The notes under the pieces are model-generated. The model saw nothing but the letters and a program-made list of their open reading frames with translations, was not told where the DNA came from and did not search any database. Shown piece by piece: positions 53,887 through 61,224 of a stretch of 64,000 bases of DNA (position 1 is the first letter of the stretch; each line of letters begins with the position of its first letter). This DNA comes from JANQSS01 sp965249735. Its GTDB lineage: Bacteria > Bacteroidota > Bacteroidia > Chitinophagales > Saprospiraceae. The stretch is from NCBI GenBank assembly GCA_965249735.1, contig CBDFMS010000025.1, positions 1 through 64,000 of the forward strand, read 5' to 3'. A program made the position numbers and the translations under genes.

Positions 53887-54219
53887 ATGTTCGGACAGGA
53901 TCAAGACCCAGGAACCGGAAGAAACACACAATTCAAAAAAGGCCAAAGTGGAAACCCTAAAGGCCGCCCAAAATCCTACAAGTATTTATTTGATGAGGTC
54001 ATTACAGATGATGACCGCCGCGCTATGATAATGGTACTTAAAGAAAAGGCCTTAAAAGGCGACATTAAGGCCTTCCAGGTCATCATGGATCGAACGGACG
54101 GTAAACCGACCCAAGCTGTTAAAATGAATCAAAGTCAACCACTTATGCCCATTACAATATTGAATCCACTAAGAGACGAGGAAGAAAGAAAGATTAAAAG
54201 GTGTGACATTGAAAGTTGA
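53887..54219 (+). CDS. DUF5681-domain protein
   Basis: The 110-residue protein begins with the DUF5681 signature QFKKGQSGNPKGRPKSYKYL at about 17-36. A helical segment follows (DDDRRAMIMVLKEKALKGD, IKAFQVIMDRTDGKPTQAV). The domain is typical of phage and mobile-element genes and is often located near terminase genes, but its role is unknown. Its end overlaps the longer reading of the following gene. No other phage packaging gene is present here. Confidence 0.8.
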   Translation: MFGQDQDPGTGRNTQFKKGQSGNPKGRPKSYKYLFDEVITDDDRRAMIMVLKEKALKGDIKAFQVIMDRTDGKPTQAVKMNQSQPLMPITILNPLRDEEERKIKRCDIES

Positions 54220-54259
54220 AAACCCCAACTTTGTACTTTTACAAAAAATTACTTTTGCC

Positions 54260-54628
54260 ATGAAAAAATTAAAACTTCTACTTGTATTTTCCCTTCTTTC
54301 TTTTTGTACTACGTTCGCTCAACTGATCGTTGACGGCGTAAACGTCAATGAGCAAGCGCACGTTAATGTGCTTCGTATGTCAGTGGCACAGAAATTTATG
54401 TCCGGCAAGGTCAATATTTTTATCAATTACGGACAATCTTCAAAAGGAATTGCCAAGCTCGGCTCGGTTATTCGTGGTGAAGACGGTAAGCCTCGAACAT
54501 TCGATTCAGCAATTGCGGCCTGGAATTATATCGAGTCGAAAGGTTGGGAATACCTTGATTCTTATTACGAATCATTCGGCTCAGGAACAGGCGTTCATCA
54601 CTATCACTTCAGGAGAAAGAAGGAATAA
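54260..54628 (+). CDS. small hypothetical secreted protein
   Basis: The ATG at 54260 is preferred over the upstream TTG because it begins a signal peptide directly (MKKLKLLLVFSLLSFCTTF). The mature part of about 100 residues includes NVFINYGQSSKG-like strands and ends in a basic HYHFRRKKE tail. No family is recognised. The phrase AAWNYIESKGWEYLDSYYES resembles small proteins that report on element or phage cargo regions in Bacteroidota, but that is only an impression. Confidence 0.6.
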   Translation: MKKLKLLLVFSLLSFCTTFAQLIVDGVNVNEQAHVNVLRMSVAQKFMSGKVNIFINYGQSSKGIAKLGSVIRGEDGKPRTFDSAIAAWNYIESKGWEYLDSYYESFGSGTGVHHYHFRRKKE

Positions 54629-54770
54629 GAGTTTAAACTCTCTTAAAAACTAAGAAGAACGACGGCTCAGTATAAAAAAAGTAGGTCATTCAAGGCCGCA
54701 ATTCTGTCCACCGCTCTCAATGCCCCAATAAAGTTAAAACTTTTTGTAACAGTTGCCCCCCCTATGTTTT

Positions 54771-54962
54771 TTATACTATGTTGGGCACAGTATTTTCTTT
54801 TTTTTCTTCAACCTCGATTACTTCTACTAGCAGAACATTATTTTTCATTTGTTCGATTAAAGAGTCTCCTTTAGAAGATGTCTCATAAAAAGGATTCTCT
54901 AATCCTGTTGTATCGAACTTAGCTGAGGTCATTGTAAATCCTGTCTGTGATGAGTTGCTCAT
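54771..54962 (-). CDS. hypothetical small protein behind the protease gene
   Basis: The 63-residue protein has no membrane segment and an acidic C-terminal helix (LLVEVIEVEEKKENTVPNIV). It starts 9 bases downstream of the SDH-type protease stop, so it is probably in its operon. No family is recognised. Confidence 0.45.
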   Translation of the reverse strand: MSNSSQTGFTMTSAKFDTTGLENPFYETSSKGDSLIEQMKNNVLLVEVIEVEEKKENTVPNIV

Positions 54963-54971
54963 GGGTCAAAT

Positions 54972-55985
54972 TTAATCTATTTTTGGTAAATCTTCTCGTC
55001 TCCACCCTTCAAACGTTCTATTGTCCTGAATTAGTTTCTGCTGCTGGTTTCCTTGCTGAACCATTTGTTTGTTGATTGTACCTTCACTCAAGAAAACGTC
55101 AGTTCCATATTCCGGACTCTCAATTATGGCACGTCTAAGTTGATATTGCGCCTGATTTTGATTACCCAATTGAACATTAGGATCAAACGGAGAACGCAGC
55201 TCTAATTCAGTTTCAATATCGTCATAAATCTCTTTAATTAGACAGTATAAGTCCATATCGGGTTTTTCTATTTCTAACCCCAAAATTCTAGCTTCTTTTC
55301 TGTGAATCGTATAATCATGTGATCCACTTTCTGAGCATAAGAACTTGATAATACTCTTCTTGTTTTCTTTTGAAATATCTTGGTGTTCCAAGAGTTTTTC
55401 AGCTAACATCTGAATTTGAGATTTTGATTTGTATACCTGCCCAAGTGTTAAAGGATGTATATGTTTTGAGAGATCGATTAGAATTTTCGCAAGCGATTCT
55501 TGATCAGTTATTTTTAATTCTGTTTTGGCTAATTGTAGATAAGCATCAACAAATTCAACACTCACAGGAACCTTGGCATTCGGGCTATTTGTGCCTGGTA
55601 CAGATGGATTTAGTGGACCATTTACACTTGGGTCAATTGGCCCAAGTGTAGCCTGTTTGGTCATTACTATTCTATTTGCACCTAATGAAATTAGGGTTCC
55701 GGCACTATGGCAATTAAACGGAACTATAACTTCAAAGTCTTTGCAAAAGTTACGGATCAAATTGACTAATGTCCAAGCGGCTAATGTATTACCACCCCTT
55801 GTATACAAGTACAAGGTGATTTTATCAACATCGCCTATTCGATCAAGATGTTCAGTAAAGGGACTTAGAATGTCAGAAGCAATTTGAGTTCCTAGATTTG
55901 GTCTGTCACTGGTCACGTAGACGAGAAGTTTTGACTTCCTATTTTCTTCTAGTGCCTTGTAGTTTTCTAATCGTTTTTTGTCCAT
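54972..55985 (-). CDS. SDH-family Clp-fold serine protease
   Basis: This 337-residue ClpP/crotonase-fold protein belongs to the serine-dehydrogenase-proteinase type. LYLYTRGGNTLAAWTLVNLI at 58-77 gives the glycine-rich oxyanion region. Ser94 in NCHSAGTLISLGANRIVMT is the expected nucleophile, and ATLGPIDPS follows. There is no signal peptide or membrane anchor, in contrast to many SppA-like relatives. The C-terminal third is helical and glutamine-rich (GNQNQAQYQLRR, QMVQQGNQQQKL). It lies in the cargo half of the element, on the strand opposite to the replication genes. Together with the small gene behind it and the gene at 56095 it could form a stress or defence module. Confidence 0.82.
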   Translation of the reverse strand: MDKKRLENYKALEENRKSKLLVYVTSDRPNLGTQIASDILSPFTEHLDRIGDVDKITLYLYTRGGNTLAAWTLVNLIRNFCKDFEVIVPFNCHSAGTLISLGANRIVMTKQATLGPIDPSVNGPLNPSVPGTNSPNAKVPVSVEFVDAYLQLAKTELKITDQESLAKILIDLSKHIHPLTLGQVYKSKSQIQMLAEKLLEHQDISKENKKSIIKFLCSESGSHDYTIHRKEARILGLEIEKPDMDLYCLIKEIYDDIETELELRSPFDPNVQLGNQNQAQYQLRRAIIESPEYGTDVFLSEGTINKQMVQQGNQQQKLIQDNRTFEGWRREDLPKID

Positions 55986-56094
55986 GGTTTTCCTTTTTAT
56001 ATTGTGCCCAGCGTCAATGCATGTAGCGTCTCATCGCTTGTTGCGCCTGCGGCACGATGAGATGATGTTATGCCTAATGTTAGTGGTCGTTAAT

Positions 56095-56736
56095 TTATAT
56101 TTCAATAGATTCAAATGCTCTATCTACGATTCGTCTTATTAATTTTCTGGCTGAATCCACATCGCTTGTGTAAACAAACCTTAAAGCACCATTATCAATA
56201 TCTATATAACTAATTTTTAAGAAACTTTCAATGTTCTCTATTAATTTCACTCTGGTATCTTGTTTTAATTCCAAAGAGTCATTCTTGCTCAAATCAGTCG
56301 ATTCGAGTGCCTTTTCTAAAATCTTTGCTTGATAGTTGGCCAGTCCATTTATATAATTTCTATCATTCAGCGTTATGTATTTGATACCTCGTATCCAAGC
56401 ATCAGAATAAGCAACAAAGTCATTCAACAATTCCTTAATAAATTCATTATCAACTCTAAATAAATCATCCTGCACTTCCCGATTATACGGCTTAAGATTA
56501 TATTTATCCAAACCTATATTAATATTAGGTGTTCGATATTCAATGAAGACTTTATTGTTTTTGTCATCATGCTTAAATAGTAGAATAAATGTATGACCCT
56601 CCATTCTTTTTGGATGATATTCTGCGTAAGGGAGGCTACTTTCTTTATGATTTTCCTTAAACACTACATTAGTCATTTCATTTGACCAACCCCATAGCCC
56701 ACCTTCGAGCCGACCTTTTAAAAGTTCTCTGTCCAT
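56095..56736 (-). CDS. hypothetical protein upstream of the protease gene
   Basis: The 213-residue cytoplasmic protein is not recognised. It is a mixed alpha/beta chain with conserved-looking aromatic segments (EGGLWGWSNEMTNVVFKEN, FILLFKHDDKNNKVFIEYR, AYSDAWIRGIKYITLND). The C-terminus is helical (VDSARKLIRRIVDRAFESIE). The 110-base gap to the protease gene may contain its own promoter. It is part of the element's cargo. Confidence 0.6.
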   Translation of the reverse strand: MDRELLKGRLEGGLWGWSNEMTNVVFKENHKESSLPYAEYHPKRMEGHTFILLFKHDDKNNKVFIEYRTPNINIGLDKYNLKPYNREVQDDLFRVDNEFIKELLNDFVAYSDAWIRGIKYITLNDRNYINGLANYQAKILEKALESTDLSKNDSLELKQDTRVKLIENIESFLKISYIDIDNGALRFVYTSDVDSARKLIRRIVDRAFESIEI

Positions 56737-56870
56737 AATATTATATTTATTTGTTTATACGTTTTCTGCGTATCCCAATATCTACACATTAGTATGTTTG
56801 TAATATGATTAAACCTATCGTATTGTACTTTCACTCAGCTTAACCAGTTAGTTTGAAAACATGATTCTGG

Positions 56871-57074
56871 CTAACGGCTCAATTTTTCGTTGAATTTCAA
56901 GTGTTTATATATTGCATATTTAACATAATTAGTCCAAATCGTTAGCAAAGGAAATTCATTTGCCGAGGAAAAATTGTTAATTTCTATCTCAATTTTGGTC
57001 GGTCGAATCTGGTGAATGACCACTAACATACTTGTATTCTCCAATTTACCGTTTTTTGTCATGGTTTTCATCAA
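56871..57074 (-). CDS. uncertain small ORF near the right end of the element
   Basis: This 67-codon ORF between the cargo genes and the arm-type repeat starts with tandem ATG codons. Its sequence is plausible (IEIEINNFSSANEFPLLTIW) but has no recognised family. The rest of 56737-57258 contains no other gene. Confidence 0.25.
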   Translation of the reverse strand: MMKTMTKNGKLENTSMLVVIHQIRPTKIEIEINNFSSANEFPLLTIWTNYVKYAIYKHLKFNEKLSR

Positions 57075-57258
57075 TCTCGGTGCACTATTGCTTTATCCGA
57101 AGGAGTCACTAACCCAACTAAAATTACAAAAGACAGAATTGGCATGAAAGGAATCTGAAAAAAGGGGGTTGTCATTAAACGTGGATTGTAAACTTGATCT
57201 GATACCGACAAAACCCGTCAAACAAAGTTGTATCAATATGATCGTTTTCAAGCACGAT

Positions 57259-57282
57259 CTGTACCACGATCTGTGCCACAAG
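57259..57282. repeat. arm-type tandem repeat at the tRNA-proximal end
   Basis: CTGTACCACGAT and CTGTGCCACAAG repeat with a 12-base period and match the 46022-46045 repeat in the same orientation except for three positions. It lies 36 bases before the attachment repeat. Confidence 0.65.
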
Positions 57283-57318
57283 GCACAAAATCGAAAATAT
57301 CTTAATGCATAACTTATT

Positions 57319-57372
57319 GAAAATGAAAAACAAGTGCCCACACCTGACCTCTTTGTGGAGGTCGGTAGCGGA
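57319..57372. repeat. tRNA-proximal attachment repeat
   Basis: This is the partner of 45839-45892. It overlaps the 3' part of the tRNA-Cys gene (57359-57372) and the sequence behind it, so integration kept the tRNA complete. Confidence 0.88.
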
Positions 57373-57429
57373 TTTGAACCGCTGTACGAGCTTTTGCAGA
57401 GCCCTGCCTAACCACTCGGCCAACCGACC
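57359..57429 (-). tRNA. tRNA-Cys (anticodon GCA)
   Basis: The minus strand folds into a full cloverleaf. The acceptor is GGTCGGT/ACCGACC, the D-stem is GCC/GGC and the anticodon stem is GGGCT/AGCTC around CTGCAAA with anticodon GCA. The T-arm is AGCGG-TTCAAAT-CCGCT. The discriminator is U and CCA is not encoded. Upstream and downstream sequences can pair as a long stem around the tRNA. It is the integration site of the neighbouring element. Confidence 0.96.
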
Positions 57430-57615
57430 TTTAATTGCAGGTGTGGAGCACTTGCGTTTTTTGACGTCAAACCTCTAACGCCGCTTGTTGAGCAGCCTAA
57501 GCCAGCGCATATAAACATCGCTTGCTTAGAAAGCTGGCCAAAGATAGTATATTTCTATTTTTGTGAGGTGATAAGAGGAATCATCATTGGTATTATCTTT
57601 TGCCTCATATAATTA

Positions 57616-58320
57616 GTGTCGTGCAAATCTGACAGAAAGGGTGACAATGCTGCATCAGAGACTTATCAGGTCGTAACCCCTTCTGCAGATCACCAACCTT
57701 ATCAAGTGGCTTTTTTGATCATGGATGGCGTCTACAACACTGAATTGACGGCTCCGTATGACATTTTTCATCACACTGTTTTTCGGAAAGGAATCAGACC
57801 TATGCATGTGTTCACTGTGGCTTCGACAAGCGGGGCTGTTACCTCATTTGAGGGACTGAAACTGTTACCCGATTACAATTATCTGACAGACGACTTGCCC
57901 GAGATTGACATTCTGGAGGTTCCAAGTGCCGAACATCATTTGGACACGGATCTCGAAAATGTTGCGATGTTGGAATTTGTCCGTAAGACGGCCCAGGGAG
58001 CTGAGTTCATTACCTCTCATTGTGATGGTGCATTTGTCCTCGCAAAAAGCGGCATCCTGGATGGCCATTCTTCCACCACTTTCCCATCAGATATCGATGA
58101 CTATAAGAAGATGTTTCCTCAACTCAATGTTGTCGATAGTGTTCTTTTCGTTCATGATGGAAAATTTATTACATCAGCTGGAGGAGCCAAGTCCTTTGAG
58201 GCCGCGCTCTATTTATGTGAACACCTCTATGGAAAAGAGATCGCCCAACAACTGGCTGCCGGTCTGGTTATTGACTGGGATTTAAAAACTGTTCCGCATT
58301 ACTTAGTGCCGAAAGAATAG
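57616..58320 (+). CDS. DJ-1/PfpI-family protein, lipoprotein signal interrupted by a stop codon
   Basis: The domain at about 28-220 matches the amidotransferase-like N-domain seen in AraC-type regulators and DJ-1/PfpI proteins (VAFLIMDGVYNTELTAPYDI, then ITSHCDGAFVLAKSGILDG with the nucleophile-position Cys, and ITSAGGAKSFEAALYLCEHL). The GTG at 57616 encodes MSCKSD, which looks like the end of a lipobox. In the same frame, a GTG at 57568 would begin VIRGIIIGIIFCLI, then TAA at 57610-57612, then LVSC. The gene therefore seems to have been a lipoprotein whose signal peptide now contains a nonsense codon. Unless read through, only a cytoplasmic form can be made. Confidence 0.75.
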   Translation: MSCKSDRKGDNAASETYQVVTPSADHQPYQVAFLIMDGVYNTELTAPYDIFHHTVFRKGIRPMHVFTVASTSGAVTSFEGLKLLPDYNYLTDDLPEIDILEVPSAEHHLDTDLENVAMLEFVRKTAQGAEFITSHCDGAFVLAKSGILDGHSSTTFPSDIDDYKKMFPQLNVVDSVLFVHDGKFITSAGGAKSFEAALYLCEHLYGKEIAQQLAAGLVIDWDLKTVPHYLVPKE

Positions 58321-58380
58321 TACCGAGTTAGTAGTACCGAGTCAAGCAGTAGATAGTAGGTAGTGGACAGTAGACAGTGA
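58318..58380. repeat. GTACCGAGT-type intergenic repeat, site 1
   Basis: TAGTACCGAGT occurs twice in a row, followed by degenerate TAGTAGGTAGTGGACAGTAG units. Related units recur at 60593-60621 and 61178-61221. Confidence 0.6.
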
Positions 58381-58407
58381 CGTGCACGCCGTCCTACTTT
58401 CTTACTA

Positions 58408-58517
58408 TCTCACGCTCTCACGCTCTCACGCTCTCAAGTTCTCACATTCTCACCTGCTCAGTAGCTCACTCGCTCATCTGCTCACTCGCTCATCTGCTGA
58501 TCCGCTGATCCGCTGAC
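58408..58517. repeat. degenerate CTCTCACG/CTCATCTG tandem repeat
   Basis: The run begins with three CTCTCACG units and drifts into CTCACATT, CTCACTCG, CTCATCTG and GCTGATCC units with a period of 7-10 bases. It fills the space between the converging genes at 57616 and 58519. A second block of the same repeat lies upstream of the latter gene. Confidence 0.75.
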
Positions 58518-58518
58518 C

Positions 58519-59382
58519 TTAGTCACAACATGTCAGCACATCGTTATTCACCGTGCCTTCATGGAAGTTAAGATTGATATCATCCATAAGATCAAGGAGG
58601 CCGACAGGTTCTACCACACACCCACCATAAACATCATTGGCCAATGCAATAACATCACTCACCGTCATACCACTGAACGGTCCATCTACAACGATTAGAC
58701 AATCAAAATCAACATTGATCCTTGAATTTAGAATCAAGGTGATCAATTGATTTCTGAAGACATCGTCATGTCCTCCACCCGGATCGAGGTTATATATGTC
58801 TTCTGGTGTGTTGTAGGTTGTCACAGTGCCTGCAAGGCAACCGATTTCGACAGGTCCTAAATTGTTCCAATTGGCAATGAGAAATGCCTGACCTACCGGA
58901 GATGCCAGGTAAAAGCCCTGACTATATGTCGTGTAATCTCCCGGTTGAATGTCACAGGGGCTGATGACTTCCAGGCAAACGCCAGGTTGTGCACCTGTGT
59001 ATGCGGTACACTGCGGTCCACCTGAGACAACTGCTCGAAATTTATAAGCACAATCGCCAATTAAGGTGGGAACAAAGTCATAGGTGATATCCGGAACGGC
59101 AGCGCTCGCAGCTGTCATACCAACAACCTGTATCCAAGTTCCGGAGCCTACAGGTACTTCTTCCTGCAGTTGTCCTGATCCGCACGTTCCAAATTCCAGA
59201 TTTACAGTGACAGTTTGGTTGGCAATTGCAGGATCGGGATCAAATGTGATGACCGGTTCCTCATTGGCGCGTGTATTTGCTGGTGTATCAGACCATTGGT
59301 CAAATTCTTCTTGCTGACATCCTATGAATGCAAGTCCAATGCACAGGATTCCCGCTAGGATTAGATTTAGATTTTTCATCAT
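58519..59382 (-). CDS. hypothetical lipoprotein
   Basis: The 287-residue protein has lipoprotein signal LILAGILCIGLAFIGCQQ with the modified Cys at about 22. The mature part begins with an Ig-like segment (NEEPVITFDPDPAIANQTVT, VNLEFGTCGSG) that ends around residue 140. A region rich in paired cysteines follows (PCDIQPGDYTTYSQGFYLAS, VEIGCLAGTVTTYNTPEDIY), ending DVLTCCD. It is probably exposed on the outer membrane. The function is unknown. It is flanked on both sides by CTCTCACG repeat blocks. Confidence 0.65.
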   Translation of the reverse strand: MMKNLNLILAGILCIGLAFIGCQQEEFDQWSDTPANTRANEEPVITFDPDPAIANQTVTVNLEFGTCGSGQLQEEVPVGSGTWIQVVGMTAASAAVPDITYDFVPTLIGDCAYKFRAVVSGGPQCTAYTGAQPGVCLEVISPCDIQPGDYTTYSQGFYLASPVGQAFLIANWNNLGPVEIGCLAGTVTTYNTPEDIYNLDPGGGHDDVFRNQLITLILNSRINVDFDCLIVVDGPFSGMTVSDVIALANDVYGGCVVEPVGLLDLMDDINLNFHEGTVNNDVLTCCD

Positions 59383-59601
59383 TTTTTGATTTTTTTAGGT
59401 AACAAAATGGAACGATCTACCCCCTTGTATTCTTCTACTTTATTAAAGTGGTTTCAGAGAAAAGAGATACATAATTCTGCGATTCGAATATACTCATTAT
59501 TTGGTTGTCATGTCTGATTTCTTTTTTGCAATACGGACGTATTTCAATTACATGGCAGAGAGAAGTAAACTGCAGGTTTTCGTGGCAGATTGAAAAAATG
59601 C

Positions 59602-59670
59602 CATCTCACGCTCTCACGCTCTCACGCTCTCATATTCTCACATTCTCACCCATCTCCTACGCATTCTCAT
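59602..59670. repeat. second CTCTCACG repeat block
   Basis: Three CTCTCACG-type units are followed by CTCATATT, CTCACATT and CTCACCCA variants. The order of units resembles the block at 58408. The rest of the 59383-59739 gap shows no gene. Confidence 0.7.
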
Positions 59671-59739
59671 TTACCACCTCGGCGACCTGGAAGCCGGTTT
59701 ACCTTGCTTGCATAATCATTCACCAAAAAAGAAGAAATT

Positions 59740-60507
59740 ATGAAAGCTATCATCATGCAACTAATGGCATTATTACTTTCTTGCGGAAGTATCCTCGCCA
59801 ATCCCATAGACACCACAAAAGCCACCACCGACACATTTGGATATGAACGGCACACAGGAGAGTCTCTGATTGTCCATGCCATCGATGGTTTAAAACTCCG
59901 CCTTGAACCTTCATTTCAATCGCGGGTCATTACCGTACTGGATTATGGTGAAGTCCTCACGCAATTGGGCGAAGTCCCGGGAAGCGAATTGTTTTCTGTT
60001 GGTTATACGACCGGAAAATGGATTCATGTCGATATGAACGGATTGGACGGGTATGTATTTGATGGATTTGTATCGTCATTACCAATTCCGGAAGTTCTTC
60101 CACATACAGAGTACTTAATTGCTGTTCTGGAACAATACGCAAACTTAAATTTTAATTTATTGTCCACAGATACTATAGCACGAAGTAGTGAAATGGATGA
60201 ACGTTTTCATGTCAAATATCGATTCAATTTCGAGGATAATATTCGCATGCAACACGATTCTTATTGGGAATACGAATCCGTAAAATTAGAATTCCCCAAT
60301 ATTCGCATCATGGATGCCTATTTATTGGTGAAGGCATTACTAATTGTGAGTGACCTAAAATCATTATACGGTGAAGGACTCATTTTTAAAGTGAATGAGG
60401 GAGGAGAAATATATGAAATATCAGATCGATATAGGGAAGATATTATAATTAAACAGCATGCGGGTAATTCCGTGAGTATAGAATTTAAAACCTATGTCGG
60501 CTGCTAA
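59740..60507 (+). CDS. secreted SH3-like domain protein
   Basis: The 255-residue protein has signal peptide IIMQLMALLLSCGSILAN. Residues 40-112 resemble a bacterial SH3 (SH3b) domain (VHAIDGLKLRLEPSFQSRVI, TVLDYGEVLTQLGEV, WIHVDMNGLDGYVFDGFVSS), expected to bind peptidoglycan or peptides. The C-terminal 130 residues are unrecognised alpha/beta sequence. Periplasmic location is likely. It stands alone between two repeat-bearing gaps. Confidence 0.75.
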   Translation: MKAIIMQLMALLLSCGSILANPIDTTKATTDTFGYERHTGESLIVHAIDGLKLRLEPSFQSRVITVLDYGEVLTQLGEVPGSELFSVGYTTGKWIHVDMNGLDGYVFDGFVSSLPIPEVLPHTEYLIAVLEQYANLNFNLLSTDTIARSSEMDERFHVKYRFNFEDNIRMQHDSYWEYESVKLEFPNIRIMDAYLLVKALLIVSDLKSLYGEGLIFKVNEGGEIYEISDRYREDIIIKQHAGNSVSIEFKTYVGC

Positions 60508-60592
60508 AAAAATTGCCTTGTAAACGTATGAGGCACACAGTGAGAGGGACTGTTGATCGGCGCGTCGGAGAAATTCGGCGTGCTTTTTTGCG

Positions 60593-60621
60593 TAGTACCG
60601 AGTTGCTAGTACCGAGTTGCG
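60593..60621. repeat. GTACCGAGT-type intergenic repeat, site 2
   Basis: TAGTACCGAGTTGC occurs twice in tandem (14-base period). It is the same core as sites 1 and 3. Confidence 0.65.
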
Positions 60622-60727
60622 AGACAATTGGATTATTAACACCTCCATCGCCTATATCTTCAAAGTTACGCAGTAAATTATGCGGCTAGTTCTAAAAGAA
60701 TATCTAAATCGTAATTCTGCATTATTT

Positions 60728-61076
60728 TTATTTAGTGCATTTTAGAAGGCCTCCAATTATTTTAGAAATTTCTAAACTCAACGATAAAACTTGGTTAGCA
60801 TCTTCCGCCTGAATAACTTTTATACGTTTGCCCAGATAAGTCATTGATGCAACTTCGCTGCATGAACCTGAAGCGTAGAATAAAAACTGGTGAAATTGTT
60901 TTTTTTGATTTACGATCAAAGCCTTCGGCAATATTATTGGATATGGAAACAACGGCTCTTTGGTATTGGGACTTGAAACCATAGTCGTTCATTGAATCGG
61001 TCAGCTGATATATAACTACAGCCAGGTCCTGGGCTTTCTGCCAGGCAATAAGTTCTTCAAACCTATTTATTTTCAT
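60728..61076 (-). pseudogene. four-helix-bundle (S23-like) protein gene with frameshift
   Basis: The start MKINRFEELIAWQKAQDLAV and YGFKSQYQRAVVSISNNIAE, GFDRKS are typical of the small S23/four-helix-bundle family. In the first frame the reading then leaves the family pattern. After removing one base from the eight-T tract at 60899-60906 it continues as KKQFHQFLFYASGSCSEVAS and ends LSLEISKIIGGLLKCTK, giving a normal length of about 115 residues. It is therefore a frameshifted gene, a phase-variable homopolymer, or a sequencing error. The function of the family is unknown. Confidence 0.8.
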
Positions 61077-61177
61077 AAGTATAAGAATTCAGTTTCTTAT
61101 AAGTGTCATCAACTTGAAGAACTTACCCATCAACTATGATAATAATTAGAAAATATTTGATTCCCTCCAAACAAACT

Positions 61178-61221
61178 CAGTACCACTAACTCGGTACTAC
61201 TAACTCGGTACTCGGTACTAC
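61178..61221. repeat. GTACCGAGT-type intergenic repeat, site 3 (inverted)
   Basis: ACTAACTCGGTACT occurs twice, followed by CGGTACTAC. It is the reverse complement of the site 1 and 2 units. It lies directly behind the phosphatase gene end. Confidence 0.65.
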
Positions 61222-61224
61222 ACT

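Larger units (their letters stand above)
45839..57372 (+). mobile_element. 11.5-kb integrative element inserted at the tRNA-Cys 3' end
   Basis: The element is bounded by a 54-base direct repeat (45839-45892 and 57319-57372, 52 identical positions). The repeat includes the last 14 bases of the tRNA-Cys gene. The integrase gene starts 190 bases inside the distal repeat. Arm-type repeats lie near both ends. The genes between are an integrase, a hypothetical, an excisionase-like regulator, a gene II-like replication protein, and cargo on both strands including a protease gene. An IS66 element has inserted into it at 50128. Size and gene set resemble a small integrative plasmid or satellite rather than a conjugative element. 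Confidence 0.8.

Noticed and set aside
57093..57423. Two ORFs on the minus strand across the tRNA-Cys region
   Set aside because: They overlap the tRNA and the attachment repeat and encode no plausible protein.
58408..58517. CTCTCACG block as CRISPR or as a coding repeat
   Set aside because: Units are too short and degenerate, there are no spacers, and no reading frame on either strand resembles a protein.
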